DNA from: an uncultured Sphingobacteriales bacterium | GTDB taxonomy: Bacteria; Bacteroidota; Bacteroidia; Chitinophagales; Chitinophagaceae | Direction: 5' to 3' | Length of the DNA: 11,611 bases | Assembly: GCA_946887085.1 (NCBI GenBank) | Contig: CAMPKG010000075.1 | Location: 1-11,611, forward strand | Shown: piece after piece, positions 6,906 to 11,611 of the stretch | How positions within the stretch are numbered: position 1 is the first letter of the stretch | How the letters are laid out: every line of letters starts with the position of its first letter | Made by a program: the position numbers and the translations under genes | The notes under the pieces: model-generated | Databases searched by the model: none | What the model was told of the DNA's origin: nothing | The model's input: only the letters and a program-made list of their open reading frames with translations

Positions 6906-6913
6906 TAACTTTG
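6906..6913 (+). promoter_or_regulatory. Candidate -7 box for the UbiD-family gene
   Basis: TAACTTTG is an exact match to TAnnTTTG and lies 27 bases before the ATG at 6941. The -33 element is weak (TTTA at 6885-6888, 17-bp spacer). If used, it rules out translation from the upstream in-frame ATG at 6899 and so supports the 6941 start. Confidence 0.5.
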
Positions 6914-6940
6914 CCTTCCATTCTAATTATAGCGGGTTTT

Positions 6941-8851
6941 ATGCCATACAAATCACTGAGGGAATTTATTGAAGTACTGGACAAGGCAGGTGAGCTGGTA
7001 AGGATCAAAACATTCGTGGACCCCGTACTGGAGATAGCGGAGATCACGGACCGGGTATCTAAAACGCCGGACAGGAACAAAGCGCTGTTGTTCGAAAACA
7101 CCGGCACTGAATTTCCATTGCTCATCAACAGCATGGGCAGCGAAAAACGTATGTGCATGGCGCTGGGCGTAGACACACTCGATGATGTGGCCCGCGATAT
7201 CGAGGAACTGTTTAAAAAACTTTCCACCCCAAAGAATGGCCTGAGAGAAAAGCTGGCCATGCTCCCTCAGCTCAGCAAGTTCGCCTCGTGGATGCCTAAA
7301 GTAGTTAGCGGCCGTGGTGCCTGCCAGGAGGTAGTAATGCAAAACCCTGACCTATCCAAACTACCTATACTAAAATGCTGGCCGAAGGATGGTGGCAGGT
7401 TCATCACGCTGCCGGCCATACATACCAAAGACCCTAACAACGGCATCCGTAACATAGGTATGTACCGCATGCAGGTATTTGGTCCCGACCTTACAGCGCT
7501 TCACTGGCATAAACATAAAGTATCGGCTCGCCATTTTAATGAGTACAGGAAACTGAATCAACGAATGCCCGTCGCTGTAGCGCTCGGCGGCGATCCTGTT
7601 TATACTTATGCCGCCACCGCGCCGCTACCTGAAAATGTGGATGAGTATATGCTGGCTGGCTTCCTCCGCAAAAAACGGGTAGAGCTGGTGAAATGTATTA
7701 CTCAACCGGATATTGAAGTGCCCGCCGATGCAGATTTTATCATCGAGGGTTATGTGGACGTAAATGAAGAACTGATATGGGAAGGCCCATTTGGCGATCA
7801 TACAGGCTATTATTCTTTACCCGACTGGTACCCGCGTTTCCACGTAACCGCTATCACGCATCGTAAAAATCCCGTTTACCCGGCAACGATCGTTGGCATA
7901 CCTCCGCAGGAAGACGCATGGCTCGGCAAGGCTACAGAGAGAATATTCCTGGCACCTATCAAAATGACGATGGTGCCGGAGATCAAGGACATGAACATGC
8001 CTGTGGAGGGCGTATTTCATAACCTCGTCATCACCACTATCAACAAAGAATACGCTGGACAGGGACAGAAAGTGATGAATGCTATGTGGGGGGCAGGGCA
8101 GATGATGTTCAATAAAATACTGGTGCTGGCCGATGGTGATGTGAAGATCGACGATTACAAAGCAGTGGCTAAGTATGTGTTCAATAACCTGAACCCGGCT
8201 ACCGATGTTTACTTCAGCCAGGGGCCAATGGATGTGCTCGACCACAGTTGCTCGAAACTGGGTTTTGGTGGTAAGATGTGCGTCGACGGCACTCATAAAT
8301 GGGAAGAAGAAACGACCGAACCGCTCACTCCGTTCAAACTTTCGGGCCAATTCTCAACGGAAACGATACGCAAAAAATTCCCGGAGATAAAGAACATCAA
8401 TGATAAGCTGGCGGGGGCATGGGATATCCCGGTGCTTTTTGTGTCGGTAGAAAAGAACCGTTCACACCATATTGAGGAGCTTCACCATGAACTGGCGTCA
8501 TTACCGGAATTGGAGGGTATAAAAATGGTGCTATATTTGGAGCATACAATTGATACTCAGTACATTGCAGATGCTTTATGGCGGTTCTGCAATAACCTGG
8601 ACCCCAAGCGCGACCACTTTTACGGTGGAAAGGCTAGAAATATCCTGGGACTAGACGGAACCCGGAAAACTAAGGCTTTGGACGGATTTGCCCGCCCATG
8701 GCCGAATGTGCTGGTATCAGACAACCCGACTATGGCTTCCGTGGACGAGAAATGGGAGAGCCTGGGATTAGGAAAACTTATAATTTCACCAAGTTTAAGG
8801 TACAAGACCCAACTATATGGGGAGGAAGCAGCTGTCTTAGATAATGAATAA
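6941..8851 (+). CDS. UbiD-family prenyl-FMN-dependent decarboxylase (possible quinone biosynthesis)
   Basis: This 636-residue cytoplasmic enzyme carries the UbiD active-site landmarks. The prenyl-FMN/metal motif NIGMYRM is at 171-177 (Asn171 and Arg176 correspond to Asn168 and Arg173 of fungal Fdc1). WEGPFGDHTGYY follows with Glu281 and Asp286 at the positions of Fdc1 Glu277 and Glu282; Asp there is as in E. coli UbiD. The family reversibly decarboxylates aromatic or alpha,beta-unsaturated acids and depends on a UbiX prenyltransferase, which is not in this window. The protein is about 140 residues longer than E. coli UbiD, mostly C-terminal. A role in menaquinone synthesis (as proposed for futalosine-pathway UbiD homologues) is plausible in this phylum, but unproven. 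The start at MPYKSLREF is preferred because the extra 14 residues from 6899 overlap the likely promoter and are hydrophobic and atypical. Confidence 0.93.
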   Translation: MPYKSLREFIEVLDKAGELVRIKTFVDPVLEIAEITDRVSKTPDRNKALLFENTGTEFPLLINSMGSEKRMCMALGVDTLDDVARDIEELFKKLSTPKNGLREKLAMLPQLSKFASWMPKVVSGRGACQEVVMQNPDLSKLPILKCWPKDGGRFITLPAIHTKDPNNGIRNIGMYRMQVFGPDLTALHWHKHKVSARHFNEYRKLNQRMPVAVALGGDPVYTYAATAPLPENVDEYMLAGFLRKKRVELVKCITQPDIEVPADADFIIEGYVDVNEELIWEGPFGDHTGYYSLPDWYPRFHVTAITHRKNPVYPATIVGIPPQEDAWLGKATERIFLAPIKMTMVPEIKDMNMPVEGVFHNLVITTINKEYAGQGQKVMNAMWGAGQMMFNKILVLADGDVKIDDYKAVAKYVFNNLNPATDVYFSQGPMDVLDHSCSKLGFGGKMCVDGTHKWEEETTEPLTPFKLSGQFSTETIRKKFPEIKNINDKLAGAWDIPVLFVSVEKNRSHHIEELHHELASLPELEGIKMVLYLEHTIDTQYIADALWRFCNNLDPKRDHFYGGKARNILGLDGTRKTKALDGFARPWPNVLVSDNPTMASVDEKWESLGLGKLIISPSLRYKTQLYGEEAAVLDNE

Positions 8852-8875
8852 GGTATTTTATATCGTAAAAATCGC

Positions 8876-8883
8876 TAACTTTA
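8876..8883 (+). promoter_or_regulatory. Weak candidate -7 box for the small secreted protein gene
   Basis: TAACTTTA matches TAnnTTTG at all but the last base and lies 13 bases before the ATG at 8897. There is no clear -33 TTTG. The gene could instead be read through from the UbiD gene 45 bases upstream, since no terminator lies between. Confidence 0.3.
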
Positions 8884-8896
8884 AAAAAACTTCATA

Positions 8897-9277
8897 ATGA
8901 AACGCATACTATTACTGTGCTGTTTATTCATTGCCGCCGGCACAATGGCAATAGCCCAGACAACTTCGAACCCTCAGCCGGAAGGCAAAACCGTTTTTGC
9001 ATCGCGCTCGAATGAGTTTGACGCGGGTGTGGCAAGGAATAATTCCCAGCTGGCCCAAGTCGGATTTTCAGGAGCTATGAATTTTATCAGCAGCAGCATC
9101 GCACAGCTGACGCAGCAAATGAACAGCGCGTCTAGCCAGGCGAGCAAGGCTACTCTGAATGCTAAAATTCAGTCGCAGCAGACGATATATACAAACCTGC
9201 AGTCATTGCAATCCAATATCATGAGCAATGCCAACCAGATAAAGACAAACTTTCAGTCGTTCGCAGCCACCTTGTAG
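8897..9277 (+). CDS. Small secreted protein of unknown function
   Basis: This 126-residue product has a clear signal peptide (MKRILLLCCLFIAAGTMAIAQ), probably cut next to Gln21. The mature part of about 105 residues is rich in Gln, Ser, Asn and Ala. After a charged segment (KTVFASRSNEFDAGVARNN) it appears largely helical from about 58 to 126, with repeated hydrophobic spacing (IAQLTQQMN, LNAKIQSQQ, LQSLQSNI) suggesting a coiled coil or helical hairpin. There is no Cys after the signal peptide and no recognisable catalytic motif. It stands between the UbiD gene and a strong terminator, 45 bases after the UbiD stop. I do not recognise a family. Codon use and the signal peptide make it a real gene. 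Confidence 0.75.
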   Translation: MKRILLLCCLFIAAGTMAIAQTTSNPQPEGKTVFASRSNEFDAGVARNNSQLAQVGFSGAMNFISSSIAQLTQQMNSASSQASKATLNAKIQSQQTIYTNLQSLQSNIMSNANQIKTNFQSFAATL

Positions 9278-9301
9278 CGTTACGGAGATATATTTGATCG
9301 G

Positions 9302-9329
9302 GGAGGGTTCTTTGTAACCCTCCTTTTTT
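9302..9329 (+). terminator. Intrinsic terminator of the UbiD / small secreted protein unit
   Basis: GGAGGGTT (9302-9309) pairs perfectly with AACCCTCC (9316-9323) around a six-base loop CTTTGT, followed directly by six T (9324-9329). This is a classical plus-strand Rho-independent terminator, 24 bases after the stop codon. Confidence 0.93.
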
Positions 9330-9340
9330 ATTTAACTTCG
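9311..9340 (+). promoter_or_regulatory. Candidate promoter for the nucleotidyltransferase, overlapping the terminator
   Basis: TTTG at 9311-9314 and TAACTTCG at 9333-9340 (one mismatch to TAnnTTTG) are separated by 18 bp, close to the usual 19. The -33 box is in the terminator loop. A start near 9347 gives a leader of about 40 bases to the GTG at 9387. No better candidate lies in 9330-9386. Confidence 0.35.
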
Positions 9341-9386
9341 TTCCGCATTTTAAGGTCAAGATTGATCATTATTTAAACTTCGGTTC

Positions 9387-10388
9387 GTGAAAGCCATTAT
9401 CCCCGTTGCAGGCGCCGGCGCCAAATTACGCCCTCTTACCTATACCCAGCCTAAAGCATTGATACCTATAGCCGGCAAAACAATTCTCAGCGTTATTGTC
9501 GACCAGCTGCAGGAAGCAGGTGTTACCAATTTCGTATTTGTTATCGGCTACCTCGGCGAAAAGATCCAGAATTATATTGCTAAAACCTACCCGAACCTCT
9601 CTTATGAGATCGTCACACAAAACGACCGCCGCGGCACAGGACACGCCATATCGCTTACCAAAGATGCGGTAGGTGATGATGAAGTGTTCGTGGTACTTGG
9701 CGATACTATCTGCGATTATAATGTAAAAGAGATCATTGGCAGCAATGTATCCCAGATCGGCGTGCGTAAGGTAGATGATCCGCGCGGTTTTGGCGTAGCT
9801 GAACTGGACGAGAATGACAACGTGTTGCGCGTAGTTGAAAAACCCCTGATCCCAAAATCGAACATGGCCATGGTTGGTGTATACTACATCAAAGAAACAG
9901 CCGCAATGTTCGATGCATTGGAAAAGAACCTCGATAGCCGCGAATTCGAAGAAGGTGAATACCACCTCACCATCGCGCTGGAGCATATGATACAGCATGG
10001 CATCAAGTTCCAGGCCTTCCGTGTGAACAATTGGTTTGACTGCGGCAAGAAGGAAACCCTTCTATCTACCAACGCCACACTGCTAAAACAGATGAGCGAG
10101 GATAAAAAGCAGGCACAAATTGCAGGAAGATTCGGCAGCAGTGTTATTATTCCGCCAGTGAGTATTGCAGAGGGGTGTAAGATCGACAATTCGATCATAG
10201 GCCCGAACGTAACTATTGGCGAGTTCACCAATATCAGCGATTCTATCATCAAGGACACTATTATCGGCTCTTATGCCGAACTGCAAGAAGTTGTGCTTCA
10301 CTCCTCCATTATCGGCAGCGACGCATTTGTAAGGGGATTGAGCCAGAGCCTGAATATCGGTGACAACACGGAGATAGATCTTGGATAA
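9387..10388 (+). CDS. Sugar-1-phosphate nucleotidyltransferase with left-handed beta-helix tail
   Basis: This 333-residue cytoplasmic enzyme has an N-terminal nucleotidyltransferase domain (1 to about 235). It shows the nucleotide-binding loop VAGAGAKLRPLT (7-18), PKALIPIAGK (22-31), GTGHA (83-87), the metal-binding strand LGDTICD (104-110), PRGFGV (132-137), EKP (151-153) and NWFDCGKKETLL (215-226). A hexapeptide-repeat left-handed beta-helix follows (about 250-328). The family joins NTP and sugar 1-phosphate to NDP-sugar and pyrophosphate. The layout resembles long glucose-1-phosphate thymidylyl- or uridylyltransferases, not short RmlA (about 290 residues). Lys13 stands where most relatives have Arg in GxGTRL. 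The start is GTG: an in-frame TGA at 9363-9365 has no ATG after it, and the family N-terminus begins exactly here. The exact sugar and nucleotide are unresolved. It converges with GalE. Confidence 0.9.
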   Translation: MKAIIPVAGAGAKLRPLTYTQPKALIPIAGKTILSVIVDQLQEAGVTNFVFVIGYLGEKIQNYIAKTYPNLSYEIVTQNDRRGTGHAISLTKDAVGDDEVFVVLGDTICDYNVKEIIGSNVSQIGVRKVDDPRGFGVAELDENDNVLRVVEKPLIPKSNMAMVGVYYIKETAAMFDALEKNLDSREFEEGEYHLTIALEHMIQHGIKFQAFRVNNWFDCGKKETLLSTNATLLKQMSEDKKQAQIAGRFGSSVIIPPVSIAEGCKIDNSIIGPNVTIGEFTNISDSIIKDTIIGSYAELQEVVLHSSIIGSDAFVRGLSQSLNIGDNTEIDLG

Positions 10389-10424
10389 TAAGAAAGCCCC
10401 GCACTAAACGGGGCTTTCTTATTA
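10386..10424. terminator. Bidirectional terminator: perfect 16-bp palindrome holding both stop codons
   Basis: Bases 10386-10401 are the exact reverse complement of 10409-10424, with a seven-base loop CACTAAA. The GC-rich core is GCCCCG/CGGGGC, and flanking AAGAAA/TTTCTT tracts supply the T-run in each direction. The outermost triplets are the TAA stop of the nucleotidyltransferase (10386-10388) and the TAA stop of galE (10424-10422 on the minus strand). Confidence 0.93.
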
Positions 10425-11462
10425 ATTCATTTTTATCCTGGCTGCTTCCCGCCGCATGTTTTGTTCCCAGCGCCACGCTGTGTTCATCATTTCTTCCAAT
10501 CCGTATTTGATATCCCAATCGAGCAGGCAGCGCGCCTTGCTGTTATTAGCATATACGTCTACCACATCCCCGTTGCGACGCGGGCAAATTTTATAATTAA
10601 GTTTTTCTCCAGATACCTTTTCAAAAGCATTTATCAGCTCAAGCACTGTAACCCCATTGCCACTTCCCAGGTTGAATACTTCACAATTTTCAGAATTCTC
10701 GCCACTGATGGTGTATTGCAATGCTTTCGTATGTGCATTCGCTATATCCATTACATGAATATAATCGCGAACGCAAGAGCCATCACGGGTGGGATAGTCG
10801 GTACCGAATACCTGCATTTCCCTGCGCTTGCCAATGGCGGTCTGGGTAATCACCGGCACGAGATTTTCCGGTGTTTCCTGCAGCTCTCCTATCAGGGCAG
10901 TTGGATGCGCGCCCACGGGATTAAAATACCGGAGCACCGTCACGTTGAATTGCGGGTTGATCTTTGCAAAGTCGCGGCAAATGGCTTCGCCCATTTGTTT
11001 GGTACGCGCGTAAGGTGATTCAGCTTCTTTCAAAGGTGCATTCTCATCAACCGGCAATTTATCGGCATTGCCATATACGGAGCACGATGAGGAAAACACA
11101 AAATGATCTACTTTATATTCCCTGGCGCACTTAAGTATGTTGACCAGGGAATTGATATTGTTCTCGAAATACTTTAACGGCTGTTGAACCGATTCGGGCA
11201 CCGATTTGTACGCCGCGAAATGAATGATGCCTACGATATCAGGGTTTTCGATGAAGATTGTCTCGGTATCATCGAGGTTGCACAGGTTCACCTTGTAATT
11301 TTTTACAGGTTTGCCTACTACTTTTTCTATACCGTGCAGCATGATCAGCGAACCCCTGGAAAGGTCGTCAACTGAGATCACCTCAAATCCATTATTGATC
11401 AGGTCGACTATCGTATGCCCTCCAATATATCCGCAACCACCGGTCACCAGGATCTTGTTCAT
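10422..11462 (-). CDS. galE: UDP-glucose 4-epimerase (GalE)
   Basis: This 346-residue extended short-chain dehydrogenase interconverts UDP-glucose and UDP-galactose with tightly bound NAD in the cytoplasm. It shows the NAD-binding motif TGGCGYIGGHT (7-17), the acidic strand end VDDLSRG (31-37), AAYKSVPESV (83-92), the active-site SSSCSVYG (124-131) and the YxxxK pair Tyr151/Lys155 in PYARTKQ. RYFNPVGAHP (178-187) and RDYIHVMD (232-239) are strong GalE substrate-domain markers. Length is close to the E. coli enzyme (338). The start at 11462 (MNKILVTGG) is chosen because it gives the usual family N-terminus and leaves a plausible leader after the -7 box at 11481-11488. The in-frame ATG at 11471 would add three residues. 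The related UDP-GlcNAc specificity cannot be excluded. It converges with a sugar nucleotidyltransferase that could make a partner nucleotide sugar. Confidence 0.95.
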   Translation of the reverse strand: MNKILVTGGCGYIGGHTIVDLINNGFEVISVDDLSRGSLIMLHGIEKVVGKPVKNYKVNLCNLDDTETIFIENPDIVGIIHFAAYKSVPESVQQPLKYFENNINSLVNILKCAREYKVDHFVFSSSCSVYGNADKLPVDENAPLKEAESPYARTKQMGEAICRDFAKINPQFNVTVLRYFNPVGAHPTALIGELQETPENLVPVITQTAIGKRREMQVFGTDYPTRDGSCVRDYIHVMDIANAHTKALQYTISGENSENCEVFNLGSGNGVTVLELINAFEKVSGEKLNYKICPRRNGDVVDVYANNSKARCLLDWDIKYGLEEMMNTAWRWEQNMRREAARIKMN

Positions 11463-11480
11463 GCTCTTCATTTGTTAATG

Positions 11481-11488
11481 CAAATATA
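11481..11488 (-). promoter_or_regulatory. Candidate -7 box for galE
   Basis: The minus strand reads TATATTTG, an exact TAnnTTTG match, in the 23- to 32-base gap between the ABC transporter stop and the galE start. No -33 TTTG is found at 17-21 bp. It lies only 9 bases from the ATG at 11471 but 18 from that at 11462, which favours the latter start. Confidence 0.5.
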
Positions 11489-11494
11489 CCGCAA

Positions 11495-11611
11495 CTATTT
11501 GACCTGCTGCATCTCGACAAGTTTTTTATATACGCCATTTTTACTTATAAGATCAGCGTGGGAGCCTCTTTCAACCATACGTCCCTGTTCCAGAACTATG
11601 ATCTCGTCCGC
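11495..11611 (-). CDS. ABC transporter ATP-binding protein, C-terminal 38 residues only
   Basis: The frame is open from the window's end and stops with TAG at 11497-11495. The 38 residues begin ADEIIVLEQGRMVERGSH and continue through DLISKNGVYKKLVEMQ. This is the strand-turn-strand and closing helix that follow the H-loop in ABC ATPases, especially exporters with fused membrane and ATPase domains (MsbA or multidrug type, where 'G(S/T)H.EL...G.Y..L...Q' is usual). Walker motifs and membrane segments lie outside the window, so the substrate and whether the domains are fused cannot be told. It is on the same strand as galE, 32 bases before the chosen galE start. The two could be co-transcribed, although galE has its own -7 box. 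Confidence 0.88.
   Translation of the reverse strand, partial: ADEIIVLEQGRMVERGSHADLISKNGVYKKLVEMQQVK

Noticed and set aside
7817..8350. 177-codon open frame on the minus strand
   Set aside because: It is antisense to the UbiD gene. The His- and Arg-rich translation lacks any domain and has no promoter or independent context.
9426..9998. 190-codon open frame on the minus strand
   Set aside because: It lies wholly antisense to the well-supported nucleotidyltransferase, and its translation shows no motif or signal. It is a shadow of codon bias.
5603..10417. The related hairpins AAGCCCC...GGGGCTT at 5603-5627 and 10394-10416 as a dispersed repeat element
   Set aside because: The similarity is limited to the terminator stem. 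Loops and flanks differ, and GC-rich stems of this type are common terminators.
1..11611. Defence island, prophage, mobile element or CRISPR
   Set aside because: No recombinase, transposase, nuclease, phage protein, terminal repeat, tRNA-linked att site or spaced direct-repeat array was seen. The genes are housekeeping or common accessory families.

Overview
The window looks like ordinary chromosome from a member of the Bacteroidota, most likely class Chitinophagia. Four things point there. Several genes are preceded by the Bacteroidota sigma-factor -7 box TAnnTTTG. Strong Shine-Dalgarno sites are nearly absent. SpmA- and SpmB-like halves are fused in one long membrane protein. The gene contents match that group (YiiX-like lipoprotein, DUF4878-like lipoprotein, long UbiD protein). 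I see no rRNA, tRNA, IS element, CRISPR array, prophage or attachment site.

Layout: (1) 1-3105, plus strand: a tightly packed run of four genes, namely a LOG-family nucleotide phosphoribohydrolase (5' end cut by the window), a secreted alpha/beta hydrolase, a secreted beta-lactamase-fold serine hydrolase and a double-GNAT acetyltransferase. Neighbours overlap by one base (TGATG) or are 2 bp apart. (2) 3106-3963, minus: an AraC-type regulator whose stop codon abuts that of the GNAT gene, forming TGATCA. (3) 3964-4102: a divergent control region with two interleaved inverted repeats. (4) 4103-5596, plus: fused SpmA/SpmB-type membrane protein, ending at a bidirectional hairpin terminator. (5) 5648-6847, minus: a small DUF4878-like lipoprotein and, upstream of it, a YiiX-type permuted NlpC/P60 lipoprotein. 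(6) 6848-6940: compact divergent promoter region. (7) 6941-8851, plus: UbiD-family prenyl-FMN decarboxylase, then a small secreted protein of unknown function (8897-9277) with its own terminator. (8) 9387-10388, plus: long-form sugar-1-phosphate nucleotidyltransferase with a left-handed beta-helix tail, starting at GTG. (9) 10422-11462, minus: GalE-type UDP-glucose 4-epimerase. (10) 11495-11611, minus: the last 38 residues of an ABC transporter ATP-binding subunit.

The clearest functional pairing is the nucleotidyltransferase with the convergent GalE, both of which act on activated sugars for polysaccharide or glycoconjugate synthesis. The UbiD protein probably serves quinone synthesis. The first four genes may form a small-molecule modification group next to an AraC regulator, but no shared substrate can be read from the sequence.

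No gene cluster here looks like an undescribed system. The most interesting signals are small-scale: a perfect 16-bp palindromic terminator containing the stop codons of both convergent genes, a near-ideal promoter inside an upstream gene's tail, a candidate promoter overlapping a terminator loop, and the inverted repeats in the AraC/SpmAB control region.
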